Of a stretch of DNA of 59,714 bases, positions 44,221 through 53,216 are shown piece after piece (position 1 is the first letter of the stretch; every line of letters begins with the position of its first letter). Origin of the DNA: Prevotellaceae bacterium (lineage in GTDB: Bacteria > Bacteroidota > Bacteroidia > Bacteroidales > Paludibacteraceae); NCBI GenBank assembly GCA_031271465.1, contig JAISVR010000046.1:1-59714 (forward strand), read 5' to 3'. Position numbers and translations under genes: made by a program. The notes under the pieces were generated by a model. That model was given only the letters and a program-made list of their open reading frames with translations, had not been told where the DNA came from and did not search any database.

Positions 44221-45324
44221 ATGAACATTACAGGCAAAATAACAGGCATCACATACAAAGTTTCGCTTGCCGAAACATTGAAAACGATTGACATTAAAGA
44301 TTTTAATATCAACGAAAGTCCTGCTTTTTGTCTTGTGAAAGACGAGGCAAATTCCTTTGCCGTTTCAAAATGGGTATCGCCCAAGCGTACTCGCTCCTAC
44401 CCTTACGAAAGGGTTTATAATACGCTTAATTCCTCAAAGAAAATTACCATTATTCCGATAGTAAAAGACGAAGGAGCAAAAGGCGACCGTGATTTTCTGC
44501 AATGGGACACCGTTTCGTTGATGTCTCTGCTCGATGTCTTTGTGATTTTTGCATATTACGAAAAAGCGGAAATTAATTCTCGTTTTGCAAACAAAATTAC
44601 GAATCAGAAATTTGACCATGATTATATTCTTTCAAAAATCAAAGAAATAGAACAATATCACAGTTCGGCATTGCATTGGAATTTGAACGAATTAAAAAAC
44701 AACCTGCACACGATTATTGACAAAGCAAAAACTTGTTATTCCGAAATAGAAAATAATTTAGGCGTAAAACTTCATAACCTCGATGGTTTAGACAATTTCA
44801 AAGATAAAATCGGCAAGGAAGTTGAAACCTTTATGCAATTCTCACGAGAAAAGGCGGAAAAAGCGCAAACTCGCGAAATGCTTACCACGCAACCCAAAGA
44901 AAGCCTGTCAACACTTACAAAGGCAAAAATCACAATTACAAATTATCTCGGCGGACAATATTTTTTCACTGTTGATGAAATTTTGATTGAAAATAACGCT
45001 GTCTATCTTATTGAAAGTAAACACTCGGCAAATTCTATTTTGCCAAGCAAAGGCGATATAAAAGACGGTTTGCTGAAAATGATTTTGTATTCCAATCTTT
45101 GCGAAGTGGAAGTTGATGATGTGAAAATGAAAAGTAAGGCGGTTTTGAAATTGACTTCAACAAAAGTCAAAAGTGAAATTTCGTCTGAAAGCCGAGTGTT
45201 TGACAGAGGTAGATTTATTGCTGAAAATGATTTTAAGCCTGAAATGCAAGTTTTTATTTCAGAACTTTTTAGAGAGGCGGAAGAGAACAGATTTGAAATA
45301 AAAATTAAAGGTGTAGAATTATGA
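44221..45324 (+). CDS. Putative PD-(D/E)XK restriction-type endonuclease
   Basis: 367 residues from ATG 44221, 13 bp after the era stop. The catalytic core is inferred at residues 245-295: 'FTVDEILIENNAVYLIESKHS' gives Asp252 and Glu265-x-Lys267, the D...ExK pattern of this nuclease fold, followed by a helix 'GLLKMILYSNLCEV'. The N-terminal 230 residues are charged and helical and may recognise DNA. Together with an adenine methylase three genes on, it suggests a restriction-modification pair. It overlaps the next gene by 4 bp (atga). The family cannot be named with certainty; a non-restriction nuclease is the alternative. Confidence 0.62.
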   Translation: MNITGKITGITYKVSLAETLKTIDIKDFNINESPAFCLVKDEANSFAVSKWVSPKRTRSYPYERVYNTLNSSKKITIIPIVKDEGAKGDRDFLQWDTVSLMSLLDVFVIFAYYEKAEINSRFANKITNQKFDHDYILSKIKEIEQYHSSALHWNLNELKNNLHTIIDKAKTCYSEIENNLGVKLHNLDGLDNFKDKIGKEVETFMQFSREKAEKAQTREMLTTQPKESLSTLTKAKITITNYLGGQYFFTVDEILIENNAVYLIESKHSANSILPSKGDIKDGLLKMILYSNLCEVEVDDVKMKSKAVLKLTSTKVKSEISSESRVFDRGRFIAENDFKPEMQVFISELFREAEENRFEIKIKGVEL

Positions 45325-46826
45325 GAATACTAATAGATACAAACATTCTCATACAACTCGAAGACAACAGAGTTATTAATGGAAAATTTGCGAGTTTTTA
45401 CAAACTTGCAATATCAAACAATATCAAACTCTTTTACCATCCCGAAGCCGTACCAAATGACATTAATAGAGATACAAATCAAGAGAGAAAAGAAATAATA
45501 AAATCCAAATTGCAGAAATATGAAACTCTTGAAAATTATGCTAAAATAACTGACGAATTTAATAATCAATTGGGTACAAATCGGATAAATGATAAGATTG
45601 ATAATATCCAACTTTTTCAGATACATAAAAATTATGTTGATTATTTTATAACAGAGGATAAAGGTATTCATACAAAAGCAAAACGAATAAATTTAGAAGA
45701 AAAAGTATTAAATACTTCAGATATTTTGTCTTTGTTAGAAGAGCAATTTGTAATAAAAGTTCCACAACACCCTATTTTGAGAGAACATAGCATTAGGGAA
45801 ATTGAAGACAAATTCAGTTCGTCTTTTTTTGATAGTTTAAGAGAAGATTACGGCATAGATAGTTTCAATGCTTGGTTACAAAAATGTGTTCACAATGACC
45901 GCAAGTGTTACTCTTTAATTGTAGAAAACGAATTACAAGCTCTCTTAATCTATAATGTTGAAAATGTAGAAGACCATCAACTGCCTAATATTTTTGAAAA
46001 AGCATTGAAAATATGTACTTTCAAAGTCGCAGATACAGCTTTCGGCATTAAATTAGGAGAATTGTTTCTGAATAAAATGTTTGAATATTGTATCAATCAA
46101 AAAATCAATTATTTATATTTAACTGTGTATGAAAAACAAACTCAACTAAATGAGCTTTTGAATAAATTTGGATTTTATCGAAACGATTTTATAAATAAAC
46201 AGGGACTTCCCGAAATACAAATGATAAAATGTTTGAATAAAAGCAAAATAACGATTTTAGAAAACGAAGCATCAATGCATCCTTTTTATTTTGACAATTC
46301 TTCTGTTGCAAAATATGCAATTCCTATTCAACCACAATATTATTCTACTTTATTTAAAGATGGAAAATTTCGCGAACGAACACTTTTTGATAATTCAGAT
46401 GATAGTATAAGAGAAATACAGGGAAATACTATTCTTAAAGCATATATTTCAAATGCAAAAATAAAGACAATGAAACAAGGTGATTTATTGTTATTTTATG
46501 CTTCAAAAAACAATAAATCTATTGAACCTTTTGGCGTTGTAGAAACCTGCCAAATTGTAAATAATTTTGATGAACTTTGGAATATTGTTTATCGAAAAAC
46601 TGTATTTTCACAAGAAAAATTATCAGAAATGTTGCAAGAAAAAGGAAAATTGCATATAATAACATTTCGTCTTATTGGCTATTTAAAAAATCCAATAGGA
46701 ATAAATAAAATAAAACAATTAGGGAGTTTTAAAAATAAAATTCAGTCTATCACAAAAATATCAGAAAACGATTATAATACATTGAAAAATGAAGAATACT
46801 TTGACAGACGCTATATTGTCGATTAA
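45321..46826 (+). CDS. PIN-GNAT-EVE/ASCH triple-domain fusion protein
   Basis: 501 residues, AT-rich. Residues 1-140 are a PIN RNase domain with 'ILIDTNILIQL' (Asp6), Glu42, Asp94 and 'FITEDKG' (Asp113), the four acidic positions. Residues about 150-305 look like a GNAT acetyltransferase ('FGIKLGELFLNKMFEYC', 'LNELLNKFGFYRNDF'). Residues about 330-501 look like an EVE/ASCH (PUA-related) domain ('MKQGDLLLFYASKNN', 'EPFGVVETCQIV'). A plausible role is sensing modified RNA or DNA, then cutting and/or acetylating tRNA-like targets, which is inference. Translationally coupled to both neighbours. Confidence 0.7.
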   Translation: MRILIDTNILIQLEDNRVINGKFASFYKLAISNNIKLFYHPEAVPNDINRDTNQERKEIIKSKLQKYETLENYAKITDEFNNQLGTNRINDKIDNIQLFQIHKNYVDYFITEDKGIHTKAKRINLEEKVLNTSDILSLLEEQFVIKVPQHPILREHSIREIEDKFSSSFFDSLREDYGIDSFNAWLQKCVHNDRKCYSLIVENELQALLIYNVENVEDHQLPNIFEKALKICTFKVADTAFGIKLGELFLNKMFEYCINQKINYLYLTVYEKQTQLNELLNKFGFYRNDFINKQGLPEIQMIKCLNKSKITILENEASMHPFYFDNSSVAKYAIPIQPQYYSTLFKDGKFRERTLFDNSDDSIREIQGNTILKAYISNAKIKTMKQGDLLLFYASKNNKSIEPFGVVETCQIVNNFDELWNIVYRKTVFSQEKLSEMLQEKGKLHIITFRLIGYLKNPIGINKIKQLGSFKNKIQSITKISENDYNTLKNEEYFDRRYIVD

Positions 46827-47184
46827 ACCAATATATGCAAACGGCATTTTAAGTGGTGAGAAAAAAGTTGAATTTAGAAAGAAAATATTCAAAAAATCCG
46901 TTGAACGGGTTTATATTTATTCTTCTTCACCACAAAAAATGATGGTTGGGTATTTTACAATCCAAAAAATTGTAGAAGATACTCCTACTAATTTATGGAA
47001 TAAATTTAAAGATGTCGGCGGAATAGATAAGGACAGTTTTTTTGAATACTTCAAAGATGTTGAAACCGGTTTTTCGATTATAATTAATGATGTTGTGAAA
47101 TTTGACGAAGAAAAAGACCCAATTGAATTTCAAGAAAATTTTTCTGCCCCACAATCATATATTTATTTAGAAAGAAAAGAATAA
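46789..47184 (+). CDS. Stand-alone ASCH-domain protein
   Basis: 131 residues, almost the whole protein being one ASCH (PUA-like) domain: 'DAILSIKPIYANGILSGEKKVEFRKKIF' in part ('ILSIKPIYA', 'SGEKKVEFRK') is the family N-terminal signature, and 'ERVYIYSSSPQKMMVGYF' the core strands. ASCH domains bind RNA or modified nucleotides. The start lies 38 bp inside the preceding gene in another frame; no later start leaves the signature intact. It is the second PUA-related unit in the cassette. Confidence 0.82.
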   Translation: MKNTLTDAILSIKPIYANGILSGEKKVEFRKKIFKKSVERVYIYSSSPQKMMVGYFTIQKIVEDTPTNLWNKFKDVGGIDKDSFFEYFKDVETGFSIIINDVVKFDEEKDPIEFQENFSAPQSYIYLERKE

Positions 47185-47193
47185 AGATTATTT

Positions 47194-48024
47194 ATGCTAA
47201 AATCCCCCCTCCGATACCCTGGCGGCAAAAGTCGAGCAATTGATACAATCGCCAAACTGATTCCCGACTTTGACGAATTTCGAGAACCGTTTCTCGGAGG
47301 CGGCTCGGTGTTTGTGTCGGTAAAGCAGCGTTTCCCCGATAAAAAATACTGGATTAACGATTTGTATTCGGAACTTTACAAATTTTGGGAAATGACGCAA
47401 AAAGATGTGGACGGCGTAGTGGCGAAGATTTATGAATGGAAAAATAAATACGCTATCGGTAAAGAATTATATCAATATTTGAACGAAAATCACGACAGTT
47501 TTAATGATTTGGAACGAGCTGCGGCATTTTTCGTTTACAATCGCATCACATTTTCGGGTACAACTTTGAGCGGTGGTTACAGCGAGGGTGCATTTACAGG
47601 TCGTTTTACCGAAAGCAGCATAAAGCGGCTGAATGATTTACGAAAGGTTATCAACGGCTCTTTGATAACCAATTACGACTACGAAGAAGTAATAAAAAAA
47701 GAGGGAGAAAATGTATTTATTTTCCTCGACCCACCGTATTATTCGGCAACAAAATCGGCACTTTACGGTAAAAACGGGCATTTGCACAAATCGTTCGACC
47801 ACGAGCGTTTTGCAGAAAATATGAAAAACTGTCCGCACAAATGGTTGATTACTTATGATGACAGTGAGTATATCAGAAATTTATTTTCATTTGCCAACAT
47901 TACACCTTGGAATTTGACCTATGGAATGAGAAACATTACCGAACACTCAAACCAAAAAGGAAAGGAATTATTTATTTCCAACTATACATATTCAAAAGAG
48001 GAAAAATTACAGTTATTTGACTAA
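47194..48024 (+). CDS. Dam-family DNA adenine N6-methyltransferase
   Basis: 276 residues. Motif I (AdoMet binding) is '[14 protein letters not shown]' with '[10 protein letters not shown]', and the catalytic motif IV is 'FLDPPYYSA' (DPPY at 179-182). The order of motifs is that of the alpha (D12/Dam) class. The recognition site cannot be told. It ends 13 bp before der and is the last cassette gene. It probably protects host DNA from the nuclease encoded at 44221. GC content is higher than in the two genes before it. Confidence 0.9.
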   Translation: MLKSPLRYPGGKSRAIDTIAKLIPDFDEFREPFLGGGSVFVSVKQRFPDKKYWINDLYSELYKFWEMTQKDVDGVVAKIYEWKNKYAIGKELYQYLNENHDSFNDLERAAAFFVYNRITFSGTTLSGGYSEGAFTGRFTESSIKRLNDLRKVINGSLITNYDYEEVIKKEGENVFIFLDPPYYSATKSALYGKNGHLHKSFDHERFAENMKNCPHKWLITYDDSEYIRNLFSFANITPWNLTYGMRNITEHSNQKGKELFISNYTYSKEEKLQLFD

Positions 48025-48037
48025 AAAACGACATTTT

Positions 48038-49360
48038 ATGAACAACATAGTAGCCATAGTAGGACGCCCCAATGTGGGCAAATCAACATTATTTAACCGC
48101 TTGACAAAGAGTCGTCGCGCCATAGTGTCGGACGAAGCGGGAACCACACGCGACCGCCAATACGGCAAATGCGATTGGGAGGGTCAGGAATTTTCGGTTA
48201 TTGATACAGGTGGTTGGGTGGTTAATTCGGACGATGTGTTTGAATCGGAAATCAAGCGACAAGTGGCGTTGGCTATCGAAGAAGCAGATGTGATTCTTTT
48301 TGTGGTAGATTTGCTCAACGGCATTACCGATTATGACGAGGCGATTGCCGCGATGCTTCGCCGTGCGAAAAAACCTGTTATCCTTGTTACCAACAAAGCA
48401 GACACTTTTGAGTATCAATACCAAGCTGCCGAGTTTTATGCGCTCGGATTAGGTGACCCGTTTGTGATTTCGGCTATCAATGGACTGGGCTCCGGCGATT
48501 TACTTGATGAGGTAGTTAAGCATTTTGAAAAAGAAGGTACCGGCAACGAGGAGGATATTGATGACACTCTCCCCCGCTTTGCCATCGTAGGCAGACCGAA
48601 TGCCGGAAAATCGTCGCTGCTCAACGCATTCTTAGATGATGAGCGCAGCATCGTAACCGATATTGCGGGCACAACACGCGATTCTATTTACACTCGTTAC
48701 AACAAATTCGGACACGATTTCTATCTTGTGGATACTGCCGGAATACGCAAAAAAGCAAAAGTACACGAGGATTTAGAATATTATTCTGTTATTCGCTCTA
48801 TCCGTGCCATCGAAAATTCCGATGTCTGTATTCTAATGATTGACGCTACGAGAGGAATTGAAAGTCAGGATTTAAACATTTTTTCTATTATACAAAAAAA
48901 CAGAAAAGGATTAGTAGTTTGTGTCAATAAATGGGATTTGGTGGAAGCGAAAGAGGCGAAAGATATTAAGCATTTTGAAAAAAGCATCAGAGAGCGATTG
49001 GCTCCATTTGTCGATTTTCCGATTATCTTTACTTCAGCTCTTACCAAACAACGCATTTTCAAAGTGATAGAAACTGCTGCTGCTGTATATCGTAATAAAA
49101 AGCAAAAAGTATCGACAGCGAAATTGAATGATTTCTTATTGCCTCTAATTGAAAACTATCCGCCACCGGCTTTAAAAGGAAAATACATCAAGATAAAATA
49201 TGTAACACAATTGCCGAACACGCAAGTGCCGACCTTTGTATTTTTTGCCAACTTGCCACAATATGTAAAAGAGCCTTATCGTCGTTTTTTGGAGAATAAA
49301 ATGCGTGGCGAATGGGATTTTCATGGTACGCCGATGCAGATTTTTATCCGTCAAAAGTAA
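48038..49360 (+). CDS. der: Ribosome biogenesis GTPase Der (EngA)
   Basis: 440 residues with two complete G domains: 'GRPNVGKST' near residue 9 and 'GRPNAGKSS' near 185, each with DTGG or DTAG, NKAD and NKWD. The C-terminal KH-like domain ('[19 protein letters not shown]...[10 protein letters not shown]') is typical. Der acts in 50S assembly. The ATG at 48038 gives the standard '[12 protein letters not shown]'; the upstream ATG at 48017 overlaps the methylase gene. Confidence 0.97.
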   Translation: MNNIVAIVGRPNVGKSTLFNRLTKSRRAIVSDEAGTTRDRQYGKCDWEGQEFSVIDTGGWVVNSDDVFESEIKRQVALAIEEADVILFVVDLLNGITDYDEAIAAMLRRAKKPVILVTNKADTFEYQYQAAEFYALGLGDPFVISAINGLGSGDLLDEVVKHFEKEGTGNEEDIDDTLPRFAIVGRPNAGKSSLLNAFLDDERSIVTDIAGTTRDSIYTRYNKFGHDFYLVDTAGIRKKAKVHEDLEYYSVIRSIRAIENSDVCILMIDATRGIESQDLNIFSIIQKNRKGLVVCVNKWDLVEAKEAKDIKHFEKSIRERLAPFVDFPIIFTSALTKQRIFKVIETAAAVYRNKKQKVSTAKLNDFLLPLIENYPPPALKGKYIKIKYVTQLPNTQVPTFVFFANLPQYVKEPYRRFLENKMRGEWDFHGTPMQIFIRQK

Positions 49361-49385
49361 CATTGTTTTGAAATAAGTTGACGAA

Positions 49386-50030
49386 ATGAAAATATTCTTT
49401 CAAATACTCGAATTTTTGATTTGTGCCTTTTGGTTTTTCTTTTTCTTCATAAATGCCTCTGAAATGCTTTTGCATAACAAGGAAAAAGATATGTGGTTTT
49501 GGATAGAATTTTCGGCACTGGTTATTTTCATTTTTCTGATATTTTTCTTTCGCTATCGCTATCTTAAAACCAAGAAAAAGGCTTGGCGCATTTCATTCCT
49601 CAGCGTTTCGTTTTTTCTTCCCATATTAGTTGTTGGCTTTGCTTTGATTTATGCCAATTTGAAGCAAACAATTTACACGCAAAGTTTTTCTTTCGAAGAG
49701 GTAAAAGAAGGTGTTTCACATGAAATAAAACGCCGTGTAAATGAAAAGATTAATTTAAAAAATCCAATTTATACTTACTACGAAGATGGTTCTGTGCATA
49801 CAATGATAGAAACATCAGATGGTACAACGCGAAACGGTGGAGCAATTAGTTTTTATCCGAATGGAACAATTCAATATCATTGGCGTTTTGACAACGATAC
49901 AATAAACGGAAAACTATTTTGTTATGATGAAAATGAAGATTTAGTTGCGGTTGTTGATTATGCAAAAGGTATTCCGATAGATACTTCTTATTATGCTCCA
50001 AAATCGAAAGAAGATAAAATAGATAGATAA
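49386..50030 (+). CDS. Membrane protein with MORN-like C-terminus
   Basis: 214 residues. Three hydrophobic segments (about 5-25, 37-56 and 72-97) are followed by a soluble tail with MORN/YwqK-like repeats: 'YTYYEDGSVHTMIETSDG', 'GAISFYPNGTIQYHWRFDN', 'GKLFCYDENEDLVAVVDY'. Such repeats are common in surface or antitoxin-like proteins, but here they would face one side of the inner membrane. It lies 25 bp after der and 24 bp before dprA. Function unknown. Confidence 0.65.
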   Translation: MKIFFQILEFLICAFWFFFFFINASEMLLHNKEKDMWFWIEFSALVIFIFLIFFFRYRYLKTKKKAWRISFLSVSFFLPILVVGFALIYANLKQTIYTQSFSFEEVKEGVSHEIKRRVNEKINLKNPIYTYYEDGSVHTMIETSDGTTRNGGAISFYPNGTIQYHWRFDNDTINGKLFCYDENEDLVAVVDYAKGIPIDTSYYAPKSKEDKIDR

Positions 50031-50054
50031 TTCTTCGACAAAAATATATAAACG

Positions 50055-51167
50055 ATGAGTGAAAATCCACTTCTCTACCAAATTGGAATCACGCTGATAA
50101 AAGGCGTTGGACCTGTGTTGGCGCGTAATTTAATTGCCTATCTGGGCAGTGCGGAGGCGGTATTCAAAGAATCGGAAAAGAATTTGGCAAAAATTCCCGA
50201 AATTGGTCCCGTATTGTCGAAGCAAATTGCCGGTCAGCAGGTATTGCAGCGCGCCGAACAGGAAATTGCGTTTATCGAAAAAAATAAAATCCAGCCGTTT
50301 TTCTATACCGAAAAAAATTATCCCTATCGCCTCAAAGAATGTCCCGATGCACCTGTGATGCTTTATTTTAAAGGCAATGCCGATTTGAACAAAGGTCGAT
50401 TTCTCGGCATTGTAGGCACTCGCAAATGTACGGAATACGGCAAGGAACTTTGCCAAAATTTACTGAAAGAAATGGCGAAATCTTCGCCCGGAACTGTAAT
50501 TGTGAGCGGAATGGCTTACGGTGTGGATATTTGTGCACACAAGGCGGCGGTCGATGCGGGCTTGCCTACGCTGGGCGTACTCGGACATGGTCTCGACCGA
50601 ATTTATCCGCAAACACACCGTTCCACTGCCGTGCGAATGCTCGACCGCGGCGGATTGCTTACCGAATATCTTAGCGAAACCAATCCCGACCGACAAAATT
50701 TTGTGCAGCGCAACCGCATTATTGCCGGTTTATGCGATGCCACGCTTGTGGTTGAATCGGGTGCAAAAGGCGGTTCGCTTATTACTGCCAACATTGCGCA
50801 GAGCTACAACCGCGATGTATTTGCTTTTCCCGGTCGTGTGGGCGATGAGCAGTCTTCTGGTTGTAACCATTTGATAAAGCACAACCAAGCTGCGCTGATA
50901 GAAAACGCCGCCGATTTGCTCAGTGCTATGAGTTGGGAGCCTGTTTCCGAAAAGGCAACGATTGTACAGCCTGCTCTTTTTATCGACCTCAATGAAGAAG
51001 AGCAACAATTGGTAGAGCAACTCCGCCATACCGATGGTTTGCAACTCAACGAAATAGCTTTGCGTGCTTCCTTCCCTGTGAGTCGAACCTCGGCATTGCT
51101 GCTCGAAATGGAATTTAAAGGCGTGGTAAAATGTTTGCCGGGCAATGTGTACAAATTGCGAATTTGA
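50055..51167 (+). CDS. dprA: DNA-processing protein DprA
   Basis: 370 residues. An N-terminal SAM-like domain with helix-hairpin-helix ('LIKGVGPVLARNLIAYLG'), then the Rossmann DprA core with 'GTRKCTEYG', 'VSGMAYGVDICAHKAA' and 'GGSLITANIAQSYNRDVFAFPG' (in part), and a C-terminal winged helix. DprA loads RecA on incoming single-stranded DNA in transformation. Its stop is 11 bp from that of the convergent porX gene, with no hairpin between them. Confidence 0.96.
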   Translation: MSENPLLYQIGITLIKGVGPVLARNLIAYLGSAEAVFKESEKNLAKIPEIGPVLSKQIAGQQVLQRAEQEIAFIEKNKIQPFFYTEKNYPYRLKECPDAPVMLYFKGNADLNKGRFLGIVGTRKCTEYGKELCQNLLKEMAKSSPGTVIVSGMAYGVDICAHKAAVDAGLPTLGVLGHGLDRIYPQTHRSTAVRMLDRGGLLTEYLSETNPDRQNFVQRNRIIAGLCDATLVVESGAKGGSLITANIAQSYNRDVFAFPGRVGDEQSSGCNHLIKHNQAALIENAADLLSAMSWEPVSEKATIVQPALFIDLNEEEQQLVEQLRHTDGLQLNEIALRASFPVSRTSALLLEMEFKGVVKCLPGNVYKLRI

Positions 51168-51178
51168 ATCGAAAAAAT

Positions 51179-52726
51179 CTATTCCTTAGCCTCCATTATC
51201 ACCGAGGGAATAATCATTTCTTCGAGTGAAATGCCACCGTGTTGGAAAGTATTGCGATAATAACTCACATAATGGTTGTGGTTGTTTGGGTAGGCAAAAA
51301 AATCGTTGCCCGTGGCAAATATGTAGGTTGAACTTACATTGAGATTGGGCAGTCCTACACGAGCAGGTTGCGTTATTTCGAATACTTCTTTTTTATTGTA
51401 CGACAAGTTTTTACCTACCTTGTAGCGCAGGTTTACATTTGTGTTCCGGTCGCCCACCACTTTTATGGCATTGTTCACGCGAATGGTACCATGGTCGGTA
51501 GTGAGTACCACTTTCACTTTGTGTGCGGCAAGGCTGCGAAAAAGGTCGCGGGTAGATGAGTGATGAAACCACGAGGAGGTAAGAGAGCGGTAAGCCGATT
51601 CATCTTGCACCAGTTCGCGCATCATTTTAGAATCGGTTTTGGCATGCGAAAGCATATCGATAAAATTCAGCACACATACATTGAATGAATTGTTGAGCAG
51701 TTGCGGAAGCCGCTCAATCAGTTTTTCGCCCGATTGCGAATTATTAATTTTGTGATACGAAAAAGTATCGTGTCTGCGGAAACGGTCGATTTGCGTTTGC
51801 AACAGAGCTTCTTCATACAGGTTTTTCCCTTCTTCCTCATCTTCGTCAACCCATAGTTTGGGGAACATTTGCTGTATCTGAAGAGGCATCAGTCCGCTGA
51901 AAATAGCATTACGGGCATATTGCGTAGCTGTGGGCAAAATGCTGAAATAGGCATCTTCTTCACTGAAAACGAAATAATCGTTGAGCATGGTTTTTATTTC
52001 CAGCCATTGGTCGTAGCGGAAATTGTCTATCACGATGACAAATACCTTTTCGCCTTTATCGAGCAACGGGAACACTTTTCGCTTGAAAAAATCGGGACTC
52101 ATCATCGGGCGGTTTTCGTCGGCGTTACTCTCAAACCATTCTTGGTAATTGCGCTTCACAAATTTGGCAAAAGCCGTGTTTGCCTCCGTTTTTTGCATTT
52201 GCAGGAGGTCTTTCAGTTCGTTGTCCGAGGCATTAAGTTCCAGTTCCCAAAAAAGCAGGCGTTTGTACACCGCAATCCAGTCGGCAGCATTTCCGCAGCT
52301 GTTTATCTGCATGCTTATTTGGTTAAATTCCTGCCGATAGTTGGTGGTATTTTGCTCACTAATAATTTCTTTTTTATGGATGTGTTTTTTGAGTGTAAGC
52401 AAAATCTGGTTCGGGTTTACGGGCTTTATCAGGTAATCGGCAATTTTGCTGCCGATAGCCATATCCATAATATTTTCTTCCTCACTTTTGGTAATCATTA
52501 CCACAGGGATAGCCGAATTTATCGCTTTGATTTGAGCAAGCGTTTCGAGTCCGCTTAGTCCGGGCATATTTTCGTCCAAGAAAATGATGTCGAAATTATG
52601 CTGTCGGCAAAGGTCAATGGCATCTTGTCCATTGTTGGCGGGAAACACTTCGTAGCCTTTTTCCTCTAAAAAAATAAGGTAGGGGCGAAGCAGGTCTATT
52701 TCATCGTCTGTCCAAAGTATTTTCAT
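51179..52726 (-). CDS. porX: T9SS response regulator PorX (receiver + PglZ domain)
   Basis: 515 residues. Receiver domain 1-118 with 'TDDE' acidic pocket, phosphoacceptor Asp51 in 'FLDENMPG' and 'MITKSEE'. The rest is a PglZ (alkaline phosphatase superfamily) domain: 'FVIVIDNFRYDQW', the nucleophile region 'PTATQYARNAIFSGL', 'DMLSHA' and 'TTDHGTIRVN'. In P. gingivalis PorX acts with the kinase PorY to control T9SS genes, and its PglZ part hydrolyses cyclic or linear oligonucleotides. Consistent with the T9SS cargo genes at both window ends. No porY is in the window. Confidence 0.95.
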   Translation of the reverse strand: MKILWTDDEIDLLRPYLIFLEEKGYEVFPANNGQDAIDLCRQHNFDIIFLDENMPGLSGLETLAQIKAINSAIPVVMITKSEEENIMDMAIGSKIADYLIKPVNPNQILLTLKKHIHKKEIISEQNTTNYRQEFNQISMQINSCGNAADWIAVYKRLLFWELELNASDNELKDLLQMQKTEANTAFAKFVKRNYQEWFESNADENRPMMSPDFFKRKVFPLLDKGEKVFVIVIDNFRYDQWLEIKTMLNDYFVFSEEDAYFSILPTATQYARNAIFSGLMPLQIQQMFPKLWVDEDEEEGKNLYEEALLQTQIDRFRRHDTFSYHKINNSQSGEKLIERLPQLLNNSFNVCVLNFIDMLSHAKTDSKMMRELVQDESAYRSLTSSWFHHSSTRDLFRSLAAHKVKVVLTTDHGTIRVNNAIKVVGDRNTNVNLRYKVGKNLSYNKKEVFEITQPARVGLPNLNVSSTYIFATGNDFFAYPNNHNHYVSYYRNTFQHGGISLEEMIIPSVIMEAKE

Positions 52727-52742
52727 TGTGGCATTTATTTAA

Positions 52743-53216
52743 TTACACAACTTCTTCTAGTAATCTTGATTTTTTCTTGAGGTTGCCTTTTAAAGATTTC
52801 ACTTTTTTCTCTAATCGCAAAAATTCTATCTTTGTCAAACTTGTGGTATTTACACGCGTTAGAGCTATCCTTGCAAAAATAGAAAAATCAATTAATTTAT
52901 ATTTTAACAAATCAACACTTCTATCTATCTGTTTTACAGCTTGAACTAAATCCGATCCCTTTAATTCAATAAAATAAGATTGTTTTTGTTCACAATTCAA
53001 CAGAAGAAAATCGCATTTTGCACCGTCATCTGAAATTAATCCGCCATCAACTCTATATTTTGCCAAATGATTGGAACTTTGATTTTTATATCTGTATTCG
53101 GTTGAATGACCTTTATCTCTAACAGTTACGATTTTTTCATTTTTATGCTGAAATTCAGAATGATTTTTATCAAACACTTTACAGGCACATTCAGGCATTA
53201 GTTTCGTCTGTTTCAT
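52743..53216 (-). CDS. Small PD-(D/E)XK nuclease-like protein
   Basis: 157 residues from ATG 53216, which is 26 bp inside the 3' end of the ATPase gene; the longer frame from 53342 would overlap it by 150 bp and is unlikely. 'KCDFLLLNCEQKQSYFIELKGSD' contains Asp69 and Glu84-x-Lys86, the nuclease pattern, followed by 'VQAVKQID' that supplies a possible Gln/Lys. 'YRVDGGLISDDGAKCD' resembles the lead-in strand. The Lys-rich C-terminus may bind nucleic acid. Translationally coupled effector of the ATPase, by inference. Confidence 0.62.
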   Translation of the reverse strand: MKQTKLMPECACKVFDKNHSEFQHKNEKIVTVRDKGHSTEYRYKNQSSNHLAKYRVDGGLISDDGAKCDFLLLNCEQKQSYFIELKGSDLVQAVKQIDRSVDLLKYKLIDFSIFARIALTRVNTTSLTKIEFLRLEKKVKSLKGNLKKKSRLLEEVV

